Shown here: piece by piece, positions 33,572 to 45,947 of the stretch
Layout: each line of letters opens with the position of its first letter
Position numbering within the stretch: position 1 is the stretch's first letter
DNA from: Antedon mediterranea
Lineage: Eukaryota; Echinodermata; Crinoidea; Comatulida; Antedonidae
Reading direction: 5' to 3'
Length of the DNA: 64,000 nucleotides
Assembly (NCBI RefSeq): GCF_964355755.1
Contig: NC_092674.1
Span: 15,195,001 to 15,259,000 of the forward strand
Notes under the pieces: generated by a model
Seen by the model: only the letters and a program-made list of their open reading frames with translations
Told to the model about the DNA's origin: nothing
Databases searched by the model: none
Translations under genes and position numbers: made by a program

Positions 33572-34060
33572 ATAAAACATGCACGAAATGATTTTAAAAG
33601 TTTTGTTGATTTTAAAAGTGTTTATTTAATTATAATATGTTAGTTGTGATAGAGTGATGCATTAATGGCATACACGGATTTAAAGTAATTATAACTTGTG
33701 AAATTTTAAAGAAGCAGTTGAAGTAAATTCATATCAACGACCTGTTAAAATAACTACTGTATAAGAAAAGATTTAAGATGTTATAGTAAACAGTTATAAG
33801 TTTAATCATATCAAACTTTCTTTAAGTGGGGGTGTGTGATGGGTTTGTCACACGGAAGTGAGCCCTCTAGAGTAAAAGAGGGAGATGAATAAAGATGGAC
33901 GACAACTACAACGTGTTTTGTTATGTTCTTATTGTTGGTTTCAGTTAAATATTAAGATTGTAAAGAAAGGATGCTATATGAGCATGAGGTAAGTGTGCCT
34001 TAAAGTGAAAGATACAAATATGGTAATACAAACGTTGAAATGAATAAAGATATATATACA
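33572..34060 (+). repeat. Gypsy 3' region and LTR-like end, unit 1
   Basis: About 250 bp of AT-rich sequence leads to a polypurine-like tract, AAGTGGGGGTG (33824-33834). TGTGATGGGTTTGTCACACGG then starts at 33835, as expected for the beginning of a 3' LTR. AATAAAG near 33889 may be its polyadenylation signal. The right end could not be fixed; a T-run at about 34075 lies beyond it. Confidence 0.55.
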
Positions 34061-34140
34061 GAATTGATCTAGCGTTTTTTTTTTTTTTTTAAACTCATTA
34101 AGTATGAAAAAATTGCGTTTTTGTTTGTCCTTTTTGTAAG

Positions 34141-34354
34141 CCTACGCCCCGCCCACATTGTTTTTTCTGAATTTCGGACATTACGTCATTATGACATCGT
34201 GACGTCATTCTTGTACACTCGTTCTACTTCCGGGACTGCACACGTGTGAACCGCGATGCTGTTTTGGTATTCTTTTTCATTGCGATCCTTTCATCAACTG
34301 ATACATAATTCAATAGCCTAAAATATTTTCGATTAATTCTGGTCTTTATTCAAC
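34141..34354 (+). promoter_or_regulatory. Putative promoter of the THAP transposase, unit 1
   Basis: Upstream of the ATG lie a GC box (CGCCCCGCCC, 34146-34155), a second half-site ATTACGTCATTATGAC and a full cAMP-response/ATF palindrome TGACGTCA at 34200-34207, 150 bp before the start codon. Unit 3 lacks the GC box region. The role is inferred from position and motif only. Confidence 0.4.
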
Positions 34355-37300
34355 ATGCGCTGTGTGGCGTATGGTTGCAGCAAAACCCATGCTGATGGGG
34401 TAAGTTTTCACGTGTTTCCGAAGGAGGTAAAATTGCGGAGGGAATGGACTTAAACCAGAAAGGATTGGAAGCCTAGTAAATACTCGGCGTTATGTAGCGA
34501 CCATTTTGAACTCGAATGCTTCGAAGAGAAGGCCCGGTTTGGGAGTGAGCTCGGCGTAAGTGGCAAAATAAACAAACGGTTAAAGCCAAATATGAAGCCA
34601 ACGATATTTGTGAAGCCTAAAAGTAAAACATCAAGTCAAAGTGTTAAAAAAAACAAAGATCTACCGCCTATGAAAAAAGGGAGCACAACAGGGTAAGTCA
34701 ATTATTGTAGGCCTTTCTTCTATTGTTTTCGCCCCGTTCGGCGTTCGTAATTTTATTTTATTCTAATAAACAAGTCACATGACTGACTACATCAATCATT
34801 CCCATCTTAAAATATTATTACTACATTATTCAAGCCTTAGCTTTACTTGACTTGACTAAATTACTAGTACTACTCACTCAGGCGAAAACTGTATTATTTA
34901 ATTATTGTTGAAATTTAGTGGTGATTGTATTTGCCCATGGAGTTATAAAGCTAATTTTATAACTCCATGATTTGCCTAAGCCTACATAATTCTATAATTG
35001 TTGGTTGGTTTTCTAGGTTCTTCAATCAATACTCATTAATTCCCTCTATGGACAAGAGTGAAAGTTGCGAAACAGACAACGAAGTGCCGGTGATGATGGA
35101 TATGCAACTTACAGCTGAAAAAGAAACACAAGTAAGTCCTTTTTCCAAACACAATTTGGAAATTTCATTTGAGAAATAACTATTTTGAATTAAAATTGAA
35201 TTGAAATTATTTTTAGTTTCATTCTGGTCACATTATTATTTTAAAATTTCTTGAGAATGTACAAATTTAATATTGAATATTATACAGTACTAATAATCTG
35301 TATTTTCTTTTAGACAACCGAACTAACGGTAGTACACTGTGCCTGTTGTAGTCATGCCAAACCAAAGATAAAATTGAAGAATTCAAGCTTTCAATGGGGA
35401 CGTCCTAAAATGATGGATAAAGGTTTGTACAACACCAGATATTTTATAAAATACCAGAATAAAAAAAAATGTTTTATAATAATTATAATTATTTCTATTT
35501 AATTGGAAATAGTCAGTCAAGGACATTATCCATACAGAATAAAACACAAGATGATTTCTATTGGGCTGTCAAGTAAAGCAATCAAACTATACAGCAACCA
35601 ATTATAAATACCCTATATTCAACTAACATGCCTGTTCTATGTATTTTAAATATAGGAAATCAGATATTTCCTGTGGAAGAAGTGAGACAACTGCCTGAGA
35701 AACAAACGAACATAGAGCCAGATTCAGATTTTAATGAAGAGACGGACGGTGAGGAAGACGAAAGTGATGCTGAACCCTGTTATGATGACGAAAAGCAAGA
35801 TCCTGATTACATTCCTTGTGATGATGATGAGGATGCTGACGATATTGAAATAAATGCATAAGTAATTTTCATATTACATATTATCTTGATTAAATGTTTT
35901 TATTTTTTAAAATTCTGTTGTAATACTGCTACTGTATATAAATTTAAAAAAGGCCCTCTGTTCATTTTTTTAGTACACCACCTGATGTATACAGAGGACG
36001 CAAGTACCTGGTATGTGAAAATGAATTGCTGGCCGCTTTTAATACTTGCGTAATGTGCGGTCATCCATCAACAAGCAGGATTGCATCAACAATTGGGACA
36101 TTTTGTCGGGTGAAGCAGGAATGCATCAATTGTGATTTCCAACGAATATGGAGTAGTCAACCATTCATAAAGAATGTGCCAGCTGGCAATTTACTGCTCT
36201 CGGCTGCAATTTTGATGTCCGGGAGTTCTGTAACCAAGAGCTTGCGCCTTTTTAGTCACCTAAAGATGGTAGCCATTTGTAGGAAAACTTTCAACGAGCA
36301 TCAAAAGATGTATTTACTGCCAAGTATCCGACAAGTCTGGAGGAACCACCAAGAGAAGGCAATTACCAATTTGAAGGAAGATGAGAGCGTTGTTTTGGGA
36401 GGAGACGGTAGGGCAGATTCTCCAGGGCACTCTGCCAAATATGGCAGCTACACTATGATGGACCTGAAGCTAAATAAAATTATAGAGATACAAATTGTTC
36501 AGGTACTTTCTCATTACATAATAGCTGTATACAAAGATACTAACCTACAAATTTTTCCCTTTGAAACCAAATAATTACTTTAAACTATTTTTTATTAAAT
36601 AAGCATATTTATTCTATTACAGTCGAATGAAGTTGGTAGTAGCTATCATATGGAAAAGGAAGGGCTGATATGGGCAGTCAATTTCTTAAAAGAAAATAAC
36701 ATAGCAATATCAACCTTGGTGACGGACCGGCATTGCCAAATAAAAAAATGGGTGCGGGAAAACCTACCAGATACAAAACACAAGTTTGACCTCTGGCATA
36801 TTGCAAAAGGTAAATACATTTCAATTAAATTGTTTTTCAAAAAAGCACAACTTTAATTTAATTATTCAATTTTGTTAAATTATTTATTTTATTTTATTAG
36901 GGGTTTCAAAGAAGCTTGAGGCAGTGGCAAAGCTGATTAGTGGTAAAGATGTTAAGCCATGGATCCACAGCATAAGCAACCACATGTACTGGTGTGCAAC
37001 TTCAACTGTGGATGGTGATGGCAAAATGATGCTTGCAAAGTGGAAATCAGTGGGGCAGCATATCCAAAATATACACACGGGCCATAGCGATGTGTTTAAA
37101 GAGTGTGAGCATGGCGAACTTCAGGGAAGAGAGCGAAAGAAGAAATGGATGACGACAGGTAAATTCATGACAATAATTAAACATAATTCTATTAAATAAT
37201 AGACTATCAATTGTTGAACTGTTTTTAGGCTACAAATATCTGAATAGAATAGTCACCTAATATTACAACTACCTAATCAATTACCTTACTTTTTACTGTA

Positions 37301-38160
37301 CAGGTAGCGCAGCCCTACTTAAAACATTGGACGTCATAAACAATCCTCGGCTATGCAAAGATATTGTTATGATGAGCGAGAAGTACCAAACTTCAAGACT
37401 CGAGGCTTTCCACTCAACCTTAAACCACTTCGCACCGAAGATGACGCATTTTTCATATTGGGGCCAGACATGCAGGCAAGTACTTCACAAATGTTCAAAA
37501 CTTAGATAGTTAACAACAGTGACAAATTAATAAAATAAATAAGAACATAAGCCAAATTTTAAAGAAATGATATTTTTAGTCATTGAAGAGTTTGTGTGTA
37601 AACTTTAAAAAAAAAATTGTAAATAATGATTGATATTAATAACAATTAACTGATTACTGTATTATCTCAACAGAACATTTCTTGCAGGACTGCATTATAA
37701 TGAAAATTCCGATAGAGAACAAGCAATCACTGCAGAAGGAAAAGAACGCTTTTGTGTTGCCTTCCCAAAGTTCAAACATGGTGGATACAGTGTCAAAAAA
37801 GTGTACAAAGATCCAACGTATGGTGAGTTTTAAGCAAACACATTAAAAGAAAGTCAGATCCCAAAATAGAACAAATGTATAAATTTATTACTTAACACCA
37901 ACATACTATACATAACATTCAGTGTTTTGATTTGAGTAGTTTCTTAATATGTACATAATTGTTTCACAGACTATGTTGATGAAATCATCCATCTGGTCAG
38001 ACAAGAAAACCCCCCAAAGAGAAAACTTGGCGGTTACACCAGGGAAGGAGTTGAAATAGCAGTAAGGCGTATAAAAAATGGTGAATTGTCAGTGAGGTCG
38101 GCCATCAAACTGTATAAAATTCCGAAATCTACGCTATCGGACAAAGGAAGACCCCTGTAA
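34355..38160 (+). pseudogene. THAP-domain DDE transposase (Kolobok-like), unit 1, broken
   Basis: The ten-exon structure of unit 2 is present (exons 34355-34692, 35017-35131, 35314-35422, 35656-35857, 35974-36502, 36623-36809, 36901-37158, 37304-37475, 37674-37822, 37970-38160), but a 12 bp deletion in exon 1 creates TAA at 34451-34453 inside the THAP domain. The exon 4 GC-type donor is also changed (GCGCAAGT to GCATAAGT), which adds a stop. Unlike units 2 and 3 it keeps His two residues after the presumed catalytic Glu (LEAFHS). Its exon 1 A-run is 8 rather than 9, which would match the reading phase of exon 2. Confidence 0.85.
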
Positions 38161-38701
38161 TATCAAAACAGGGACCAAACCCATGGCTAACTGTCGCAGA
38201 AGAAAATAAAATTGTCGAATGGTTGAAGGGCATGGATAGGGTATGGCCGCACTCACTATAAGCTAAAAAATCATAAAGAGTGATGGCCGGGACACCCCTT
38301 TTAAAAACAACATGCCGGGATGGCAATGGCAACGCAACTTCATAAAACGCCACCCCGACCTGGTTGTGAGACTTCCAGAGTCCCTAGGAGTGGTGAGGGC
38401 TGGGGTCTCAAAAGAAAAGCTAGCGGGGTGGTTCGAAGAATGTCAACGTTTCATAGCAAAGGAAAAGATACAAGAAGCGTTTGCGGATCCGTCCTGTCTG
38501 AATAACTTTGATGAAACGGGCTTCCCTCTGGGTGTCAAGAACAAACGAGTGCTTGCGGCCAAGGATGCAAAGGATGTCTTTCAGCAGACATTGTTAACAC
38601 GTCACCAAATAACAGTAGTAGGTGGCTGCAACGCTGCTGGGTCCTTTATACCACCCATAATTATATTTCCGGGAATACAATCCACTAAAAGAATATCATA
38701 G
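38020..38701 (+). pseudogene. Pogo-like transposase N-terminal half, unit 1
   Basis: It begins with the pipsqueak-type helix-turn-helix (KLGGYTREGVEIAVRRIKNG, KIPKSTLSD) in frame with the THAP transposase exon 10. After a frameshift it continues PNPWLTVAEENKIVEWL. After further breaks, 38312-38701 is open: WQWQRNFIKRHPDLVVR (CENP-B-type DNA-binding part), NFDETGFPLGVKNKRV (first catalytic Asp of DDE_1) and RHQITVVGGCNAAGSFIPP. It ends at TAG 38699, before the second catalytic Asp. Confidence 0.75.
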
Positions 38702-38823
38702 AGCCAAAAAAAACGCGATACAATATATAAAATAGAGGGCGTCCGAATACGGAAACACACCTGTCCGAGTACATATACCAAATACTTTTTTTAAATAGAT
38801 ATTTATAACATCGAAGAATATTT

Positions 38824-38938
38824 AAAAGATTCTATAATTATTTTTTACGAGGTAAGTTACCTATAAAAATCAACTATCAATCAACTATATCTTCATCTAT
38901 TAATGTCAACGCTGGTATACCTCAAGGATCTAACCTTG
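38824..38938 (+). pseudogene. LINE-C reverse-transcriptase fragment truncated at unit joint, unit 1
   Basis: KRFYNYFLRGKLPIKINYQS and INVNAGIPQGSNL form the first part of the reverse-transcriptase palm region of LINE-C. It breaks off at 38938 in favour of gypsy sequence. The 120 bp between the pogo stop and this point are not recognised. Confidence 0.75.
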
Positions 38939-40567
38939 TGTTAGTTATGTTGCCTCTTCCCAGTCAACCATTATCTGCAAGATTTGCTGGTCCTTACAAA
39001 GTACTAAAAAGAGTAGGAGAAGTTGACTATGTGTTAGATACTCCAGATAGGCGTAAGAATAAGCGACTGTGTCATATAAACATGTTGAAACCATACACAG
39101 CGAGAAATAATAGTGATACCTGTACGTCAACACCAGTTGCGTGTGCTGTTGAAGAGAATTCTGAAGAGTTTGGCGATCCTGATACATGTGTTAAGATCAG
39201 TAATTCAGATGTTCTTGCAAACATTGAAGAGAAAGTTGGTCATTTATCTCGTGATCGTAAGGTTGAAATTGTTAGTTTGATATTTGGAAATCTGCAGTTG
39301 TTTTCGGATGTTCCAGGTCGAACGAACTTAGTGGAGCATGATGTTAAGACAGCTGATTGTTCACCAATAAAACAAAATCCATATAGAGCAAATCCGTTCA
39401 AGATGAAGATATTACAAAATGAGATTGATTACATGATTAAGAATGATATAATCGAGCCTAGTTGCAGTGCTTGGAGTTCTCCATGTATATTAGTTCCGAA
39501 GCCAGATAAATCGAATCGTTTTTGTACTGATTATCGGAAGGTTAATGCTAAATCTACTACAGATTCATATCCCATACCGAGGATAGACGACTGTATTGAT
39601 CGTGTGGGTAGTGCTAAGTTTGTCAGTAAATTTGATCTTCTAAAGGGTTACTGGCAAATTCCTTTAACCGAGCGAGCGAAAGAAGTGTCAGCTTTTGTAA
39701 CTCCCATGGGTCTTTATCAGTATAAAGTCATGCCTTTTGGTTTAAAGAATGCACCAGCCACGTTCCAGAGATTGGTTAATGGTATAATTTCAGGGTTGGA
39801 GGGCTGTGAAGCTTATATAGACGATTTGGTTGTTTATAGTGATACATGGGATGTCCATGTGCAGAGAATTAAGGCATTGTTTGAAAGGTTGACAGCTGCA
39901 AAGTTGACAGTAAATTTGGTGAAAAGCGAGTTTTCCTGTGCAGAAATTGTGTTCTTAGGTTATAAAGTTGGTTGCGGAAAAGTGAAACCATTAAGTGCTA
40001 AGATTAAGGCAGTCTGTGATTTTCCAGTTCCAAAGAGTAAGCAGGAGTTAATGCGGTTCCTGGGAATGGCTGGGTTTTATCGACGTTTTTGAAGAAGTTT
40101 CTCAACGCTTGTAGCTCCATTAACGAATCTGCTGAAAAAGAATGCGAGCTTTGTGTGGTTGGAGGAATGCAATAATGCGTTCATTAAAGTTAAAGCGATG
40201 TTATCAAACGAACCGGTGTTGATGGCTCCACAATTTGATAAACAGTTCTCGTTAATGATTGATGCCAGTGATGTTGGTTCTGGTGCTGTGTTGACGCAAA
40301 CAGACGAGAACGGTGTTGACAAGCCTGTGTGTTTCTACTCCAGAAAATTCAACCTGCATGAGAAACGTTATTGAAGTGTATCTTGGATCTACTCCGTTTC
40401 CAATTATAGTTTGGACTGACCACAACCCATTAACGTTCTTGGCAAGAATGAAGGACAAGAATCAACGCCTGTTGAGATGGAGCTTAGCAGTTCAAGAAAT
40501 GAATCTGGAAATTCATCATATCAGAGGAAAAGACAATGTTGTAGCTGACGCTTTGTCAAGAGTTTAG
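38939..40567 (+). pseudogene. Ty3/gypsy (Gmr1-like) GPY/F-reverse transcriptase-RNase H fragment, unit 2
   Basis: The frame starts at the unit joint with VLVMLPLPSQPLSARFAGPY and KKRLCHINMLKPY-type residues (here KNKRLCHINMLKPY), the GPY/F end of an integrase, and runs without a stop into the reverse transcriptase. Integrase before reverse transcriptase is the order of Gmr1-type gypsy elements. TGA at 40090-40092 (TGC in the other units) cuts the connection region after GMAGFYRRF. YIDD lies at 39814-39825. In the template motif Tyr is replaced (SNRFCTDYRK). The same RNase H deletion as in units 1 and 3 follows at 40373. Confidence 0.9.
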
Positions 40568-41056
40568 ATAAAACATGCACGAAATGATTTTAAAAGTTTT
40601 GTTGATTTTAAAAGTGTTTATTTAATTATAATATGTTAGTTGTGATAGAGTGATGCATTAATGGCATACACGGATTTAAAGTAATTATAACTTGTGAAAT
40701 TTTAAAGAAGCAGTTGAAGTAAATTCATATCAACGACCTGTTAAAATAACTACTGTATAAGAAAAGATTTAAGATGTTATAGTAAACAGTTATAAGTTTA
40801 ATCATATCAAACTTTCTTTAAGTGGGGGTGTGTGATGGGTTTGTCACACGGAAGTGAGCCCTCTAGAGTAAAAGAGGGAGATGAATAAAGATGGACGACA
40901 ACTACAACGTGTTTTGTTATGTTCTTATTGTTGGTTTCAGTTAAATATTAAGATTGTAAAGAAAGGATGCTATATGAGCATGAGGTAAGTGTGCCTTAAA
41001 GTGAAAGATACAAATATGGTAATACAAACGTTGAAATGAATAAAGATATATATACA
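40568..41056 (+). repeat. Gypsy 3' region and LTR-like end, unit 2
   Basis: As in unit 1: polypurine-like tract then TGTGATGGG starting at 40831. The T-run after it is interrupted by GG (TTTTTTGGTTTTTT) in this unit. Confidence 0.55.
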
Positions 41057-41136
41057 GAATTGATCTAGCGTTTTTTGGTTTTTTTTAAACTCATTAAGTA
41101 TGAAAAAATTGCGTTTTTGTTTGTCCTTTTTGTAAG

Positions 41137-41350
41137 CCTACGCCCCACCCACATTGTTTTTTCTGAATTTCGGACATTACGTCATTATGACATCGTGACG
41201 TCATTCTTGTACACTCGTTCTACTTCCGGGACTGCACACGTGTGAACCGCGATGCTGTTTTGGTATTCTTTTTCATTGCGATCCTTTCATCAACTGATAC
41301 ATAATTCAATAGCCTAAAATATTTTCGATTAATTCTGGTCTTTATTCAAA
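41137..41350 (+). promoter_or_regulatory. Putative promoter of the THAP transposase, unit 2
   Basis: TGACGTCA at 41196-41203, about 150 bp before the ATG. The GC box is altered (CGCCCCACCC). Confidence 0.4.
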
Positions 41351-44300
41351 ATGCGCTGTGTGGCGTATGGTTGCAGCAAAACCCATGCTGATGGGGTAAG
41401 TTTTCACGTGTTTCCGAAGGAGGTAAAATTGCGGTGGGAATGGACTTTAGCTACCCAAAAAACCAGAAAGGATTTGAAGCCTAGTAAATACTCGGCGTTA
41501 TGTAGCGACCATTTTGAACTCGAATGCTTCGAAGAGAAGGCCCGGTTTGGGAGTGAGCTCGGCGTAAGTGGCAAAATAAACAAACGGTTAAAGCCAAATA
41601 TGAAGCCAACGATATTTGTGAAGCCTAAAAGTAAAACATCAAGTCAAAGTGTTAAAAAAAAACGAAGATCTACCGCCTATGAAAAAAGGGAGCACAACAG
41701 GGTAAGTCAATTATTGTAGGCCTTTCTTCTATTGTTTTCGCCCCGTTCGGCGTTCGTAATTTTATTTTATTCTAATAAACAAGTCACATGACTGACTACA
41801 TCAATCATTCCCATCTTAAAATATTATTACTACATTATTCAAGCCTTAGCTTTACTTGACTTGACTAAATTACTAGTACTACTCACTCAGGCGAAAACTG
41901 TATTATTTAATTATTGTTGAAATTTAGTGGTGATTGTATTTGCCCATGGAGTTATAAAGCTAATTTTATAACTCCATGATTTGCCTAAGCCTACATAATT
42001 CTATAATTGTTGGTTGGTTTTCTAGGTTCTTCAATCAATACTCATTAATTCCCTCTATGGACAAGAGTGAAAGTTGCGAAACAGACAACGAAGTGCCGGT
42101 GATGATGGATATGCAACTTACAGCTGAAAAAGAAACACAAGTAAGTCCTTTTTCCAAACACAATTTGGAAATTTCATTTGAGAAATAACTATTTTGAATT
42201 AAAATTGAATTGAAATTATTTTTAGTTTCATTCTGGTCACATTATTATTTTAAAATTTCTTGAGAATGTACAAATTTAATATTGAATATTATACAGTACT
42301 AATAATCTGTATTTTCTTTTAGACAACCGAACTAACGGTAGTACACTGTGCCTGTTGTAGTCATGCCAAACCAAAGATAAAATTGAAGAATTCAAGCTTT
42401 CAATGGGGACGTCCTAAAATGATGGATAAAGGTTTGTACAACACCAGATATTTTATAAAATACCAGAATAAAAAAAAATGTTTTATAATAATTATAATTA
42501 TTTCTATTTAATTGGAAATAGTCAATCAAGGACATTATCCATACAGAATAAAACACAAGATGATTTCTATTGGGCTGTCAAGTAAAGCAATCAAACTATA
42601 CAGCAACCAATTATAAATACCCTATATTCAACTAACATGCCTGTTCTATGTATTTTAAATATAGGAAATCAGATATTTCCTGTGGAAGAAGTGAGACAAC
42701 TGCCTGAGAAACAAACGAACATAGAGCCAGATTCAGATTTTAATGAAGAGACGGACAGTGAGGAAGACGAAAGTGATGCTGAACCCTGTTATGATGACGA
42801 AAAGCAAGATCCTGATTACATTCCTTGTGATGATGATGAGGATGCTGACAATATTGAAATAAATGCGCAAGTAATTTTCATATTACATATTATCTTGATT
42901 AAATGTTTTTATTTTTTAAAATTCTGTTGTAATACTGCTACTGTATATAAATTAAAAAAAGGCCCTCTGTTCATTTTTTTAGTACACCACCTGATGTATA
43001 CAGAGGACGCAAGTACCTGGTATGTGAAAATGAATTGCTGGCCGCTTTTAATACTTGCGTAATGTGCGGTCATCCATCAACAAGCAGGATTGCATCAACA
43101 ATTGGGACATTTTGTCGGGTGAAGCAGGAATGCATCAATTGTGATTTCCAACGAATATGGAGTAGTCAACCATTCATAAAGAATGTGCCAGCTGGCAATT
43201 TACTGCTCTCGGCTGCAATTTTGATGTCCGGGAGTTCTGTAACCAAGAGCTTGCGCCTTTTTAGTCACCTAAAGATGGTAGCCATTTGTAGGAAAACTTT
43301 CAACGAGCATCAAAAGATGTATTTACTGCCAAGTATCCGACAAGTCTGGAGGAACCACCAAGAGAAGGCAATTACCAATTTGAAGGAAGATGAGAGCGTT
43401 GTTTTGGGAGGAGACGGTAGGGCAGATTCTCCAGGGCACTCTGCCAAATATGGCAGCTACACTATGATGGACCTGAAGCTAAATAAAATTATAGAGATAC
43501 AAATTGTTCAGGTACTTTCTCATTACATAATAGCTGTATACAAAGATACTAACCTACAAATTTTTCCCTTTGAAACCAAATAATTACTTTAAACTATTTT
43601 TTATTAAATAAGCATATTTATTCTATTACAGTCGAATGAAGTTGGTAGTAGCTATCATATGGAAAAGGAAGGGCTGATATGGGCAGTCAATTTCTTAAAA
43701 GAAAATAACATAGCAATATCAACCTTGGTGACGGACCGGCATTGCCAAATAAAAAAATGGGTGCGGGAAAACCTACCAGATACAAAACACAAGTTTGACC
43801 TCTGGCATATTGCAAAAGGTAAATACATTTCAATTAAATTGTTTTTCAAAAAAGCACAACTTTAATTTAATTATTCAATTTTGTTAAATTATTTATTTTA
43901 TTTTATTAGGGGTTTCAAAGAAGCTTGAGGCAGTGGCAAAGCTGATTAGTGGTAAAGATGTTAAGCCATGGATCCACAGCATAAGCAACCACATGTACTG
44001 GTGTGCAACTTCAACTGTGGATGGTGATGGCAAAATGATGCTTGCAAAGTGGAAATCAGTGGGGCAGCATATCCAAAATATACACACGGGCCATAGCGAT
44101 GTGTTTAAAGAGTGTGAGCATGGCGAACTTCAGGGAAGAGAGCGAAAGAAGAAATGGATGACGACAGGTAAATTCATGACAATAATTAAACATAATTCTA
44201 TTAAATAATAGACTATCAATTGTTGAACTGTTTTTAGGCTACAAATATCTGAATAGAATAGTCACCTAATATTACAACTACCTAATCAATTACCTTACTT

Positions 44301-45169
44301 TTTACTGTACAGGTAGCGCAGCCCTACTTAAAACATTGGACGTCATAAACAATCCTCGGCTATGCAAAGATTTTGTTATGATGAGCGAGAAGTACCAAAC
44401 TTCAAGACTCGAGGCTTTCTACTCAACCTTAAACCACTTCGCACCGAAGATGACGCATTTTTCATATTGGGGCCAGACATGCAGGCAAGTACTTCACAAA
44501 TGTTCAAAACTTAGATAGTTAACGACAGTGACAAATTAATAAAATAAATAAAAACATAAGCCAAATTTTAAAGAAATGATATTTTTAGTCATTGAAGAGT
44601 TTGTGTGTAAACTTTAAAAAAAAAATTGTAAATAATGATTGATATTAATAACAATTAACTGATTACTGTATGATCTCAACAGAACATTTCTTGCAGGACT
44701 GCATTATAATGAAAATTCTGATAGAGAACAAGCAATCACTGCAGAAGGAAAAGAACGCTTTTGTGTTGCCTTCCCAAAGTTCAAACATGGTGGATACAGT
44801 GTCAAAAAAGTGTACAAAGATCCAACGTATGGTGAGTTTTAAGCAAACACATTAAAAGAAAGTCAGATCCCAAAATAGAACAAATGTATAAATTTATTAC
44901 TTAACACCAACATACTATACATAACATTCAGTGTTTTGATTTGAGTAGTTTCTTAATATGTACATAATTGTTTCACAGACTATGTTGATGAAATCATCCA
45001 TCTGGTCAGACAAGAAAACCCCCCAAAGAGAAAACTTGGCGGTTACACCAGGGAAGGAGTTGAAATAGCAGTAAGGCGTATAAAAAATGGTGAATTGTCA
45101 GTGAGGTCGGCCATCAAACTGTATCAAATTCCGAAATCTACGCTATCGGACAAAGGAAGACCCCTGTAA
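41351..45169 (+). CDS. THAP-domain DDE transposase (Kolobok-like), ten exons, fused C-terminally to a pipsqueak HTH, unit 2
   Basis: Exons: 41351-41701, 42026-42140, 42323-42431, 42665-42866, 42983-43511, 43632-43818, 43910-44167, 44313-44484, 44683-44831, 44979-45169. Exon 1 is a THAP finger (C3, C8, C51, H54, closing KPTIF at 85-89). Exons 2-4 are acidic. Exon 5 has a C-rich part (CVMCGHPS, CRVKQECINC) and GGDGRADSPGHSAKYGSYT, exon 6 VTDRHCQIKKW and exon 8 SRLEAF, which supply a plausible D, D, E triad. Introns 4 and 8 use GC-AG (GCAAGT donors); the other splice phases agree except exon 1 to 2, where the 9-A run leaves phase 0 but phase 2 is needed. The enzyme would cut and rejoin element DNA in the nucleus. 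The Kolobok assignment rests on THAP plus block pattern; no element ends were found. Exon 10 runs in frame into pogo HTH sequence. LEAFYS has Tyr where unit 1 has His. Confidence 0.8.
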
Positions 45170-45710
45170 TATCAAAACAGGGACCAAACCCATGGCTAAC
45201 TGTCGCAGAAGAAAATAAAATTGTCGAATGGTTGAAGGGCATGGATAGGGTATGGCCGCACTCACTATAAGCTAAAAAATCATAAAGAGTGATGGCCGGG
45301 ACACCCCTTTTAAAAACAACATGCCGGGATGGCAATGGCAACGCAACTTCATAAAACGCCACCCCGACCTGGTTGTGAGACTTCCAGAGTCCCTAGGAGT
45401 GGTGAGGGCTGGGGTCTCAAAAGAAAAGCTAGCGGGGTGGTTCGAAGAATGTCAACGTTTCATAGCAAAGGAAAAGATACAAGAAGCGTTTGCGGATCCG
45501 TCCTGTCTGAATAACTTTGATGAAACGGGCTTCCCTCTGGGTGTCAAGAACAAACGAGTGCTTGCGGCCAAGGATGCAAAGGATGTCTTTCAGCAGACAT
45601 TGTTAACACGTCACCAAATAACAGTAGTAGGTGGCTGCAACGCTGCTGGGTCCTTTATACCACCCATAATTATATTTCCGGGAATACAATCCACTAAAAG
45701 AATATCATAG
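45029..45710 (+). pseudogene. Pogo-like transposase N-terminal half, unit 2
   Basis: Same as unit 1: pipsqueak-type HTH shared with exon 10 of the THAP gene, frameshift at GRPL, stop-interrupted middle, then an open 45321-45710 with the CENP-B-type part and first catalytic Asp (NFDETGF), ending in TAG. The HTH reads LYQIPKS rather than LYKIPKS. Confidence 0.75.
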
Positions 45711-45832
45711 AGCCAAAAAAAACGCGATACAATATATAAAATAGAGGGCGTCCGAATACGGAAACACACCTGTCCGAGTACATATACCAAATACTTTTTT
45801 TAAATAGATATTTATAACATCGAAGAATATTT

Positions 45833-45947
45833 AAAAGATTCTATAATTATTTTTTACGAGGTAAGTTACCTATAAAAATCAACTATCAATCAACTATATC
45901 TTCATCTATTAATGTCAACGCTGGTATACCTCAAGGATCCAACCTTG
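45833..45947 (+). pseudogene. LINE-C reverse-transcriptase fragment truncated at unit joint, unit 2
   Basis: Same fragment and same breakpoint as in unit 1 (…GIPQGSNL, then gypsy), with GGATCC instead of GGATCT just before the joint, as in unit 3. Confidence 0.75.

Noticed and set aside
41351-41719. THAP exon as a stand-alone host transcription factor
   Set aside because: Phase-compatible downstream exons carry a DDE-type transposase, and the gene lies in a repeated transposon unit.
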